Shown here: one piece after another, positions 1 to 6,284 of the stretch
How positions within the stretch are numbered: the stretch's first letter is position 1
How the letters are laid out: every line of letters begins with the position of its first letter
Origin: Pseudomonadota bacterium
GTDB lineage: Bacteria > Pseudomonadota > Alphaproteobacteria > Rhodospirillales > Magnetospirillaceae
Assembly (NCBI GenBank): GCA_023458315.1
Contig: JAEXAH010000145.1
Coordinates: 1-13,146, forward strand
Direction of reading: 5' to 3'
DNA: 13,146 nucleotides
The notes under the pieces: generated by a model
The model's database searches: none
Told to the model about the DNA's origin: nothing
Seen by the model: the letters and a program-made list of their open reading frames with translations, nothing else
Position numbers and translations under genes: made by a program

Positions 1-179
1 CCAGACCGCCTTGCGCGAATGGGCTTACGCCACGGCCTACCAGAACTCAGCCGCCCGCGCCGACGAACTGCCTCGATGGCTGCACCGCTACAACTGGCAC
101 CGGCCCCATGGTAGCTTGAAGGCGCAGACACCCATCAGCCGACTCGGCCTGACCGGGGACAACCTCATGCGACCCCACA
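1..179 (+). mobile_element. Right end of an IS481-family insertion sequence
   Basis: The transposase reading frame runs to the very end of the element. The terminal bases 160-179 read outward as TGTGGGGTCGCATGAGGTTG on the minus strand, so the end has the TGT...ACA form usual for this family. The six bases after it, TCTAGC (180-185), fit the NCTAGN target that I remember for IS481. The left end and the other copy of the target duplication lie outside the window. Confidence 0.7.
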
Positions 180-184
180 TCTAG
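2..184 (+). CDS. IS481-family transposase, C-terminal end (5' part outside window)
   Basis: Only the last 60 residues and the stop are present; the frame is open from base 2. The visible tail has the features of the end of the IS481-type DDE integrase core: the segment YQNSAARADELPRWLHRYNW, then HRPHGSL, then PISRLGL and a short end NLMRPHI. The HRPH motif is the usual end of the rve/DDE fold that follows the catalytic glutamate in IS481 and IS3 proteins, and the ELPRWLHRYNWHRPH form is typical of IS481. The stop codon TAG (182-184) does not appear to belong to the element: the element ends at about 179 and the stop comes from the CTAG target. The transposase catalyses cut/paste or copy of its own element. 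Whether the copy is complete cannot be judged from here. Confidence 0.85.
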   Translation, partial: QTALREWAYATAYQNSAARADELPRWLHRYNWHRPHGSLKAQTPISRLGLTGDNLMRPHI

Positions 185-1467
185 CTTGGCTGGACCAGGG
201 CGCAGGCTTTCTTGGCGCGGCTCAGGCGCTTGCAGGCGGCGCGGGCCTGATCCTCGGTAAAGCCGCTGAGGCGGGCGCGGTAGGTGGTCTGCTTGCCCTG
301 CGCGGCCTTCAGCACTTCGATATTGGCGCGCGACACCAGGCCGCCCAATTGCTTGGCGGCGGTGCTGGCCGCCTTGTGCGCCACCTTCTGGTCGCTGAAG
401 GCGCCGACCTGGATGGCCCAGGAATCGGGGTCGTCGTCGCCCTGTTCCTCGGCGACGGCGCGGCGGGCGGCGGGCTTGCCGCCGGCGGTGCGCAGCGCCA
501 CCTGCTTGACGGCAGGCTTGTCGGCCTTGTTGGCCGAGGCGATCAGGCTGTCCAGGTCGGCCCGTTCGTCGTTCTGTTCCAGCGCCGCGCTGCGGATGTC
601 GGGGCCGCCGCTGCGGGCGAAGCCCTTGTCCAGAATCTGCGCCATGTTGCGGTCGCGCCAGGCGGCGGTGTTGCCGCCGAACACCACACCGATCAGGCGG
701 CGGCCGTCGCGCTTGGCCGAGGCGACCAGATTGAAGCCCGAGGCGTTGATGTAGCCGGTCTTGATGCCGTCGGCGCCGGGATAGCGCAGCATCAGCCGGT
801 TGTGGGTGCTGATGGGCTGGCCCTTCCACTGGAACTGCCGGGTCGAGAAGTAATGGTAATACTTGCCATGGGTGCGGATGAGGGCGCGGGCCAGCAGCGC
901 CTGGTCGCGCGGCGTCGACACCTGCCCCAGATTGGGCAGGCCCGAGGCATTGCGGTAGGTGGTGCCGCTCATGCCGATCTGGCGGGCCTTGCGGGTCATC
1001 ATCTCGGCGAAGTCGTCCTCGCTGCCGCCCAGGGCCTCGGCGACCACCACGGCGACGTCGTTGGCCGATTTCGTCACCAGGGCCAGCACCGCGTCCTCGA
1101 CCGAGATGCGGTTGCCGGGCACCAGCCCCAGCTTGCTGGGAGCCTGGGCCGAGGCGTGGGCTGACACCGGCAGCATGCTGTCCAGCCGCAACCGCCCGTT
1201 TTCCAGGGCGTCGAACAGCATGTACAGCGTCATCACCTTGGTCAGCGAGGCGGGATAGGACCGGCGGTCGGGATTGACCGCGTACAGCACGGCGCCGCTG
1301 TCATGATCCATGACGATGGCGGCGTAGCGGCTGTCCTGTTGCGGGGCGGATTGTTTCTTGGCGGCAAGGGCGTCGGGAACGAGGGCCGTGCACGTCAGGG
1401 CGAGCAGGGCGAGGCAGGGCAGGAGAAGCCGAAAGGCGAATCCGTAGGGGCTGCGGGCCACGTTCAA
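181..1467 (-). CDS. D-alanyl-D-alanine carboxypeptidase (S11 family) with C-terminal SPOR domain
   Basis: A 428-residue penicillin-binding protein of the DacA/DacC type. It removes the terminal D-alanine from peptidoglycan stem peptides in the periplasm. An N-terminal signal peptide is visible (hydrophobic stretch about 13-32, likely cut after ALA at about 35). The three active-site motifs are intact: S74-L-T-K77, S134-A-N136 and K236-T-G238. A low-complexity linker (about 290-345) leads to a SPOR domain (about 348-428, beginning SWAIQVGAFSD), which in this family binds glycan strands at division sites. The start is TTG at 1467-1465, supported by GGAAGG upstream with a spacing of about 9; no ATG nearby fits the signal peptide. 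The stop TAG lies in the CTAG at 181-184 that also supplies the stop of the convergent IS481 transposase, so the two genes overlap by three bases. The protein looks full length despite the insertion. Confidence 0.93.
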   Translation of the reverse strand: MNVARSPYGFAFRLLLPCLALLALTCTALVPDALAAKKQSAPQQDSRYAAIVMDHDSGAVLYAVNPDRRSYPASLTKVMTLYMLFDALENGRLRLDSMLPVSAHASAQAPSKLGLVPGNRISVEDAVLALVTKSANDVAVVVAEALGGSEDDFAEMMTRKARQIGMSGTTYRNASGLPNLGQVSTPRDQALLARALIRTHGKYYHYFSTRQFQWKGQPISTHNRLMLRYPGADGIKTGYINASGFNLVASAKRDGRRLIGVVFGGNTAAWRDRNMAQILDKGFARSGGPDIRSAALEQNDERADLDSLIASANKADKPAVKQVALRTAGGKPAARRAVAEEQGDDDPDSWAIQVGAFSDQKVAHKAASTAAKQLGGLVSRANIEVLKAAQGKQTTYRARLSGFTEDQARAACKRLSRAKKACALVQPS

Positions 1468-1635
1468 TGTCCTCGACCTTCCGTTCGACGATCGTTATCG
1501 CTAGATTAGGGGTGAAACCATAAAGAAATTGCGAATCCGTGTCCAGTTTTCCGGCCGCCGCGCCTGCATTTTCGCCGTATTCCGTTGGATGATAAGGGGG
1601 CCGGACAGGCATCCCGTTGCTTGAGGAAATCGTCC

Positions 1636-2310
1636 ATGAAGCCGTTGTTCCCCCGTTTCGCCGCCGTTTTCGCTGCCGTGGCCGCCCTGGCGTCCTGTAC
1701 CTGGAGCGGGGGCGACATCGGCGACCCGTTGCAGCGCAAGGTGCATTGGTTCTCGTTCGTCGGCGGCGACGATATCCGCGCCGCGTGCGCCGCCGGAACC
1801 CCCGACCGCTTCCGGTTGGTCTACAACGCCGTCTATGACGAACAGCTTCGTATCTACGAAGTGGATTCCCTGCGCCGCGTCGTCTCGATCCACGCCATCA
1901 CTCCCGGCAACGCCGCGCGGCTGTCGGTCGACGATCTGCTGGGGCCGTGGCGCTCGGTTCAGGCCCAGGTGCAATTGGATCAGGGCGGCTATGACGATCT
2001 GGTGCGCGCCTTCGACCAGGGCGGCATGGCGGCGCCGCCGCCGGTGGGCCTGGAACTGCCGTCGCGCTCGTTCCATTGGGTCGCCGCCACCTGCCGGGAC
2101 GGCAAATTCGCGCTGACCGCGTGGAAATATCCGTCCGTCGCCTTCGCCGCCATGGGCTTCGACGCCAAGTTGTTCGCCCTGGACAACACGGGGATCGCCG
2201 TCAATCCGCCGCGCGAGGTGGGCTATGACCCGATTTGGGAGGACAAGGCCAAGCGGCTGGAAACGCCGGTGTTCTCGTTCCGCGTCACCGGCGACGGGCT
2301 GCTGAAATAG
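1636..2310 (+). CDS. Predicted lipoprotein of unknown function
   Basis: A 224-residue protein. The ATG at 1636 is preferred over the in-frame ATG at 1585 because GAGGAAA (1623-1629) sits at good spacing and because it makes the signal peptide start at once: MKPLFPRF, a hydrophobic run, then the lipobox L18-A19-S20-C21. Lipidation at C21 and export to the periplasmic side of a membrane are therefore likely. The mature part carries no motif I recognise. It has two further cysteines (in AACAAG and ATCRDG), which could form a disulfide, and several aromatic patches (VHWFSF, FHWVAATC). It is divergent from the carboxypeptidase gene with a 168-bp gap between starts, and a strong terminator follows about 70 bp after the stop. 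It is probably transcribed alone. No function is proposed. Confidence 0.85.
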   Translation: MKPLFPRFAAVFAAVAALASCTWSGGDIGDPLQRKVHWFSFVGGDDIRAACAAGTPDRFRLVYNAVYDEQLRIYEVDSLRRVVSIHAITPGNAARLSVDDLLGPWRSVQAQVQLDQGGYDDLVRAFDQGGMAAPPPVGLELPSRSFHWVAATCRDGKFALTAWKYPSVAFAAMGFDAKLFALDNTGIAVNPPREVGYDPIWEDKAKRLETPVFSFRVTGDGLLK

Positions 2311-2328
2311 TGCCTATGACGTTAATAT

Positions 2329-2396
2329 TGCACCGCACAAAGTTCTATTGACTCCGCCTTTGGCGGGGGATCATAGTGGGGTCATGTTGCGCCGCA
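2329..2396 (+). promoter_or_regulatory. Two TGC-N3-GCA sites, possible PhaR operators
   Basis: TTGCACCGCAC holds TGC-acc-GCA at 2329-2337, and TTGCGCCGCAG holds TGC-gcc-GCA at 2388-2396. PhaR, the PHB-sensing repressor of alphaproteobacteria, is known to bind TGC-rich sites of roughly CTGC-N3/4-GCAG in front of phasin and phaR genes. One site lies about 10 bp upstream of the candidate -35, the other over the predicted transcription start, 59 bp apart. Neither is a full CTGC/GCAG palindrome, so this is an inference from position and half-sites. Confidence 0.35.
2348..2377 (+). promoter_or_regulatory. Candidate sigma-70-type promoter for the phasin gene
   Basis: TTGACT (2348-2353, five of six matches to TTGACA) is followed after 18 bp by CATAGT (2372-2377, four of six matches to TATAAT). 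Transcription would start near 2384, inside the left arm of the terminator hairpin. A phasin transcript would then lack the outer stem bases and escape termination. This is motif reading only. Confidence 0.4.
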
Positions 2397-2411
2397 GCAT
2401 GACCCCTTTTT
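2378..2411 (+). terminator. Intrinsic terminator after the lipoprotein gene
   Basis: A 13-bp stem (GGGGTCATGTTGC, loop GCC, GCAGCATGACCCC; one T-G wobble) is followed directly by TTTTT at 2407-2411. It is oriented to end transcription from the lipoprotein gene. The tip of the stem is also a TGC-N3-GCA palindrome, and the left arm overlaps a candidate phasin promoter start. Confidence 0.88.
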
Positions 2412-2478
2412 CGTGGGTGTCGCCGCCGATGGCGCAGTTCGTCAGCCCCCCTGAGCGACCCGAAGGAGAATTCCCGTC

Positions 2479-3123
2479 ATGACGTCCGCCACCCCGACCA
2501 CCCCCGCCAAGAAGCCTGCCGCCAAGAAGCCCGCCGCCGCCGCTGCCGTCGAGGCTGCCCCGGCCGTGGTCGAGGCCGCCCCGGTCGCCGCCGCCACCCC
2601 GGTCGTCGCCGCTTCTGCCGCCGAGGCCGCCAAGGTCATCGAGCAGGCGGTGGCCACCGGCAAGGAAACCGTCGAGCAGGTGGTGAAGGCGTCGCAGGAT
2701 GCCGCCGACAAGGCCGTCGCCGCCGCCAAGGAACAGGTCGAGGTTGCCCAGAAGGTGCAGGCCCAGGCCGTCAAGTCGTCCGAGGAGGCCCTGGCCGCCG
2801 CCAAGGAAAACCTGGACGCCGTGGTCAAGGCCGGTCAGATGCTGGCCCAGGGCCTGCAAGACCTCAGCAAGTCGGTGGTGGTGCTGACCCAGGAAGCGGT
2901 CGAGGAAAGCGTCTCCTCGACCAAGAAGCTGTTGACCGCCAAGACCCTGCACGAGGCGATGGACATCCATTCCGCCCATGCCAAGGCCCAGATCGACCGC
3001 CTGCTGGCCGAGGGCACCCGCCTGTCCGACAGCACCCGCAAGCTGTTCGAGGACGCCCTGGCCCCCGTCCAGGCCCGCCTGCACGCCACCGTCGAGAAGA
3101 TCAGCAACCTGACCAAGCACTGA
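2479..3123 (+). CDS. Phasin family protein (PHB granule coat)
   Basis: A 214-residue Ala/Lys/Glu/Val-rich protein. Phasins are amphipathic helical proteins that coat polyhydroxyalkanoate granules in the cytoplasm and control granule size and number. The first ~48 residues form a low-complexity arm with AKKPAAKKPAA and AAP repeats. From about 50 onward the chain is nearly all predicted helix or coiled coil, and from about 120 to 214 it has phasin-like character (KAGQMLAQGLQDLSKSVVVL, then TLHEAMDIHSAHAKAQIDRL). The latter resembles the conserved phasin core 'k....E...lq..y.k...d'. The ATG at 2479 is preceded by GAAGGAGAA at good spacing. Downstream is a terminator at 3128-3155. The Lys/Pro arm resembles histone H1-like tails such as that of PhaF, but here it is at the N-terminus. 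I am sure of the phasin class, less so of a specific symbol. Confidence 0.85.
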   Translation: MTSATPTTPAKKPAAKKPAAAAAVEAAPAVVEAAPVAAATPVVAASAAEAAKVIEQAVATGKETVEQVVKASQDAADKAVAAAKEQVEVAQKVQAQAVKSSEEALAAAKENLDAVVKAGQMLAQGLQDLSKSVVVLTQEAVEESVSSTKKLLTAKTLHEAMDIHSAHAKAQIDRLLAEGTRLSDSTRKLFEDALAPVQARLHATVEKISNLTKH

Positions 3124-3127
3124 TCCG

Positions 3128-3155
3128 AATTCCGATGCCGAAACGCATCGGGATT
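3128..3155 (+). terminator. Hairpin terminator of the phasin gene
   Basis: CCGATGC (3132-3138), a six-base loop and GCATCGG (3145-3151), extended by AAT/ATT on the outside, begin within 10 bases of the stop codon. The following bases are only moderately T-rich (ATTTGGTT), so termination efficiency is uncertain. Confidence 0.6.
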
Positions 3156-3285
3156 TGGTTCGGCCCAAGGGGCCGCGCGGCTTATGCCGCGGGAGGCAAG
3201 AGGCGCGGAGGCGCCTCGCCCGCCGCTTGAGGGCGTGGGTGATCGGTACCGATCACCAAAAACTGAATCATTCCGTCTGCAAACC
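3156..3285. other. Structured, GC-rich spacer between phasin and clpS
   Basis: The 309-bp gap between phasin and clpS holds no supported gene. From left to right it shows hairpins GGCC-caagg-GGCC (3162-3174; two bases shared with flanks), CGCGGC-ttat-GCCGCG (3176-3191), and GAGGCG-cggagg-CGCCTC (3200-3217), then the 18-bp palindrome at 3239-3256, and ends in the terminator at 3286-3318. This could be an extragenic repeat element or a small RNA with its own terminator. I see no convincing promoter inside it and no tRNA fold. Confidence 0.5.
3239..3256. repeat. Perfect 18-bp palindrome
   Basis: GTGATCGGTACCGATCAC is identical to its reverse complement with no spacer. A gapless palindrome of this length looks more like a dimeric regulator site or a cruciform than an RNA hairpin. 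No partner copy was noticed elsewhere in the window. Confidence 0.85.
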
Positions 3286-3318
3286 AAGGCCCGGCGGCCA
3301 TGACCGCCGGGCCTTTTT
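3286..3318 (+). terminator. Strong intrinsic terminator before clpS
   Basis: The stem AAGGCCCGGCGG (3286-3297), loop CCATGA and CCGCCGGGCCTT (3304-3315) form a 12-bp helix running into TTTTTCTT. It is oriented plus and lies 160 bp after the phasin stop, so it is either a second phasin terminator or the end of a separate short transcript. Confidence 0.88.
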
Positions 3319-3387
3319 CTTGGGCAATTTTCATCGCAGTGCGGCGAAATGGGCACGAGGCCCTTTTCGTCGGGCCGTTCCGCCCAA

Positions 3388-3393
3388 TATGAT
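3388..3393 (+). promoter_or_regulatory. Candidate -10 box for clpS-clpA
   Basis: TATGAT differs from TATAAT by one base and lies 40 bp before the clpS ATG. The hexamer 17 bp upstream (TTTCGT, 3365-3370) is a weak -35. If used, transcription would start near 3400, which would leave the possible GTG start at 3406 almost leaderless and favour the ATG at 3433. Confidence 0.3.
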
Positions 3394-3432
3394 AGGGGTG
3401 TACCTGTGGGCAACACCCGTGCATGCAAGACG

Positions 3433-3765
3433 ATGAGCGATAACCGAGACGACCAGCGTAACGACGACGGCAATCAGACAGGCGTGGCCATCAAGGCCCG
3501 GCCCAAGACGAAAAAGCCGTCCATGTACAAGGTGCTGATGCTGAACGACGACTACACGCCGATGGAGTTCGTCGTCCATGTGCTCGAGCGCTTCTTCAAC
3601 AAGAACCGCGAGGAGGCGACGCGCATCATGCTGCACGTTCACACCCGCGGTGTCGGGATCTGCGGCGTGTACACATACGAGGTGGCGGAAACAAAGGTGA
3701 CGCAGGTCATGGATCTGGCCCGGCAGAACCAGCACCCGCTGCAATGCACAATAGAGAAGGACTGA
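3433..3765 (+). CDS. clpS: ClpS, adaptor of the ClpAP protease
   Basis: A 110-residue protein. ClpS binds substrates with N-degrons (Leu, Phe, Tyr, Trp at the N-terminus) and hands them to the N-domain of ClpA. A disordered acidic N-terminal arm (about 1-25) is followed by the core, which contains the signature N38-D-D-Y-T-P-M-E-F-V, the hydrophobic-pocket strand MLHVHTRGVGICGVYTYEVA (about 66-85) and the end HPLQCTIEKD, all intact. The ATG at 3433 gives the usual family length but has a poor ribosome binding site. An in-frame GTG at 3406 with AGGGG at good spacing would add nine residues and cannot be excluded. clpA follows after 18 bp, the classical clpS-clpA order, so the pair is almost certainly one transcript. 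Confidence 0.97.
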   Translation: MSDNRDDQRNDDGNQTGVAIKARPKTKKPSMYKVLMLNDDYTPMEFVVHVLERFFNKNREEATRIMLHVHTRGVGICGVYTYEVAETKVTQVMDLARQNQHPLQCTIEKD

Positions 3766-3783
3766 CCTTCGGAAGGAGCCCGC

Positions 3784-6075
3784 ATGCTGTCACGCAATCT
3801 GGAGCAGAGCCTTCATCGGGCGTTGGGCTACGCCTCCGAGCGCCGCCATGAATACGCGACGCTGGAGCATCTTCTACTGTCGCTGTCCGAGGATCAGGAC
3901 GCGGTGGCCGTGCTGCGGGCCTGCAACGTGGACGTGGACCGTCTGCGCCGCGACCTGACCGACTTCATCGACAATTCCCTGACCGATCTGGTCAGCCCCC
4001 GCCCGGCCGAGCCCAAGCCGACCGCCGGGTTCCAGCGCGTGGTCCAGCGCGCCGCCATCCACGTTCAATCCTCGGGCCGCGAGGAAGTGACCGGCGCCAA
4101 CGTCATCGTCGCGCTGTTCTCGGAACGGGAAAGCCATGCGGTGTATTTCCTGCAAGTGCAGGACATGACCCGGCTGGACGCCGTCAACTACATCAGTCAC
4201 GGCGTTGCCAAGGCGCCCGGCCGCAGCGAGAAGCGCACGGTGCACGGCGCCGACGACGAGGCCGCGCCGGAAAAGGTGGTGAAGAAGGGGCAAGAGGCGT
4301 TGACCGCCTATTGCGTCAACCTGAACATCAAGGCCGAGCAGGGCAAGATCGACCCGCTGATCGGCCGCGACGCCGAGATCGAGCGCACCATCCAGATCCT
4401 GTGCCGCCGCTCCAAGAACAACCCGCTTTACGTGGGCGATCCCGGCGTCGGCAAGACCGCCATCGCCGAGGGGCTGGCGCGCCGCATCGTCAAGGGCGAG
4501 GTGCCCGAGGTGCTGAAGGGCGCCACCATCTTCTCGCTGGACATGGGCACCCTGCTGGCGGGCACCCGCTATCGCGGCGATTTCGAGGAACGGCTGAAGG
4601 CCGTCGTCACCGAACTGGAGAATTTCGACGGCGCCATCCTGTTCATCGACGAAATCCACACGGTGATCGGCGCGGGCGCCACCTCGGGCGGCTCCATGGA
4701 TGCGTCCAACCTGCTCAAGCCCGCCTTGGCCTCGGGCTCGTTGCGCTGCATCGGCTCGACCACCTACAAGGAATTCCGCAACCACTTCGAAAAGGACCGC
4801 GCCCTGGTGCGGCGGTTCCAGAAGATCGATGTCAACGAGCCGTCGGTCGAGGATTCCATCAAGATCCTCAACGGCATCAAGACCTATTACGAAAGCCATC
4901 ACCACGTGAAGTACACCGCCGACGCCATCAAGGCGGCGGTGGAACTGGCGGCCAAGTACATCACCGACCGCAAGCTGCCGGACAAGGCCATCGACGTCAT
5001 CGACGAGGTCGGCGCCGCCCGCATGCTGCTGCCCGAATCCAAGCGGCGCAAGACGGTGACGGTCAAGGACATCGAGGACGTGGTGGCCAAGATCGCCCGC
5101 ATCCCCCCCAAATCGGTTTCGACCAACGACATGGAGGCGCTGCGCAGCCTGGAACGCGACCTGAAGACCCTGGTGTTCGGCCAGGATCAGGCCATCGAGG
5201 CCCTGGCCAGCGCCATCAAGCTGGCCCGCGCCGGTCTGCGCGATCCGGAAAAGCCCATCGGCTCGTACCTGTTCAGCGGCCCCACCGGCGTCGGCAAGAC
5301 CGAGGTGGCGCGGCAATTGTCCAAGATCCTGGGCATCGAGCTGACCCGCTTCGACATGTCGGAATACATGGAACGCCATTCGGTGTCGCGGCTGATCGGC
5401 GCGCCGCCCGGCTATGTGGGCTTCGACCAGGGCGGCCTGCTGACCGATGCGGTGGATCAGCATCCCCATTGCGTGCTGCTGCTGGACGAAATCGAAAAGG
5501 CCCATCCCGACCTGTTCAACATCCTGTTGCAGGTGATGGATCATGGCCGCCTGACCGACCACAACGGCAAGAACGTCGATTTCCGCAACGTCATCCTGAT
5601 CATGACCACCAACGCGGGCGCCGCCGATCTGGCCAAGGAAGCCATCGGCTTCGGCCGCGAGGTGCGGGAGGGCGACGACCAGGAAGCCATCCAGCGCATG
5701 TTCAGCCCGGAATTCCGCAACCGCCTGGACGCGGTCATTCCCTTCGCCAATCTCAGCCCCGAGATCGTGGCGCAGGTGGTGGACAAGTTCGTCATGCAGA
5801 TGGAAACCCAATTGGGCGACCGCGACGTGGCCATCGAACTGACCGACGAAGCCCGCGCCTGGCTGGCGAAAAAGGGCTATGACCGCCAATACGGCGCCCG
5901 CCCGCTGGCCCGGGTCATTCAGGAGCACATCAAGAAGCCGCTGGCCGAGGAATTGCTGTTCGGCAAGCTGGCCAAGGGCGGCCTGGTCAAGATCCGGGTC
6001 GAGGACGGCAAACTGGCCTTCGACATCTCCGCCGCCAGCGCCAAGGACGAAAAGGTGGCGGAACTGGTGGAATAG
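3784..6075 (+). CDS. clpA: ClpA, AAA+ unfoldase subunit of ClpAP
   Basis: A 763-residue Hsp100 protein that unfolds substrates with ATP and feeds them to ClpP in the cytoplasm. The N-domain (about 1-150, two Clp_N repeats) is the ClpS docking module. The D1 ring has Walker A GDPGVGKT (218-225) and Walker B ILFIDE (285-290). The D2 ring has Walker A GPTGVGKT (499-506), pore loop GYVGF (543-547) and Walker B VLLLDE (564-569). The ClpP-docking tripeptide I621-G-F623 is present in the loop EAIGFGRE, and a C-terminal D2-small domain follows. There is no middle coiled-coil domain, which separates it from ClpB. The start is supported by GGAAGGAG seven bases upstream. All motifs look functional, and the length is normal for the family. 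Confidence 0.98.
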   Translation: MLSRNLEQSLHRALGYASERRHEYATLEHLLLSLSEDQDAVAVLRACNVDVDRLRRDLTDFIDNSLTDLVSPRPAEPKPTAGFQRVVQRAAIHVQSSGREEVTGANVIVALFSERESHAVYFLQVQDMTRLDAVNYISHGVAKAPGRSEKRTVHGADDEAAPEKVVKKGQEALTAYCVNLNIKAEQGKIDPLIGRDAEIERTIQILCRRSKNNPLYVGDPGVGKTAIAEGLARRIVKGEVPEVLKGATIFSLDMGTLLAGTRYRGDFEERLKAVVTELENFDGAILFIDEIHTVIGAGATSGGSMDASNLLKPALASGSLRCIGSTTYKEFRNHFEKDRALVRRFQKIDVNEPSVEDSIKILNGIKTYYESHHHVKYTADAIKAAVELAAKYITDRKLPDKAIDVIDEVGAARMLLPESKRRKTVTVKDIEDVVAKIARIPPKSVSTNDMEALRSLERDLKTLVFGQDQAIEALASAIKLARAGLRDPEKPIGSYLFSGPTGVGKTEVARQLSKILGIELTRFDMSEYMERHSVSRLIGAPPGYVGFDQGGLLTDAVDQHPHCVLLLDEIEKAHPDLFNILLQVMDHGRLTDHNGKNVDFRNVILIMTTNAGAADLAKEAIGFGREVREGDDQEAIQRMFSPEFRNRLDAVIPFANLSPEIVAQVVDKFVMQMETQLGDRDVAIELTDEARAWLAKKGYDRQYGARPLARVIQEHIKKPLAEELLFGKLAKGGLVKIRVEDGKLAFDISAASAKDEKVAELVE

Positions 6076-6079
6076 AGCA

Positions 6080-6121
6080 GCGCGCCTTTACTCTGAGGCG
6101 CGCGGCTCCTGCGGATGCAGG
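6080..6121. repeat. Two hairpins just after the clpA stop
   Basis: GCGCGCC (6080-6086) pairs with GGCGCGC (6097-6103) across a ten-base loop that contains TTTACTCTGA. CCTGC (6108-6112) pairs with GCAGG (6117-6121). Neither is followed by a T tract, so they are more likely 3'-end protecting structures or Rho-associated than a standard intrinsic terminator. Confidence 0.5.
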
Positions 6122-6147
6122 CGCCCGGCGAGGGAAAATGATAAAGG

Positions 6148-6184
6148 TTAGACCGTGATGCACATTTGGGGCATCACGGTCTAA
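6148..6184. terminator. 14-bp inverted repeat, probable convergent terminator
   Basis: TTAGACCGTGATGC (6148-6161) and GCATCACGGTCTAA (6171-6184) form a perfect 14-bp stem with a nine-base loop, between the convergent clpA and SEC-C genes. On the minus strand it is followed by CCTTTATCATTTTCC, which is moderately T-rich, so it may end transcription of the minus-strand cluster; on the plus strand no T run follows. Confidence 0.55.
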
Positions 6185-6212
6185 TACCGGCCGCCCATTG
6201 CAACGCCCCCTG

Positions 6213-6247
6213 GGAACACGGACAAAATTCGTTCTTGTCCGTGTTCC
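6213..6247. terminator. 13-bp inverted repeat in the convergent region
   Basis: GGAACACGGACAA (6213-6225) and TTGTCCGTGTTCC (6235-6247) form a perfect 13-bp stem with the loop AATTCGTTC. It lies 37 bp beyond the stop of the minus-strand SEC-C gene. There is no T tract on either side. Together with the repeat at 6148-6184 it makes a double barrier between opposing transcripts. Confidence 0.45.
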
Positions 6248-6284
6248 GTGACCATCGCATTCCGCGATGAAGCTTTTGTTTGGC

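Noticed and set aside
349..1164. Plus-strand open frames opposite the carboxypeptidase gene
   Set aside because: They are antisense to a gene with all three catalytic motifs and a signal peptide.
3156..3285. tRNA or riboswitch in the phasin-clpS spacer
   Set aside because: The hairpins do not form a cloverleaf with anticodon arm and CCA-type end, and no known riboswitch core is visible.
4311..5882. Second plus-strand open frame inside clpA
   Set aside because: A +1 shadow rich in R, H, P, G and Q; no start signal and no similarity to a known protein.
3874..5928. Long minus-strand open frame opposite clpA
   Set aside because: High-GC codon bias keeps the antisense frame open; the translation is low-complexity (G, A, Q, H, D) with no family features, while clpA on the plus strand is complete.
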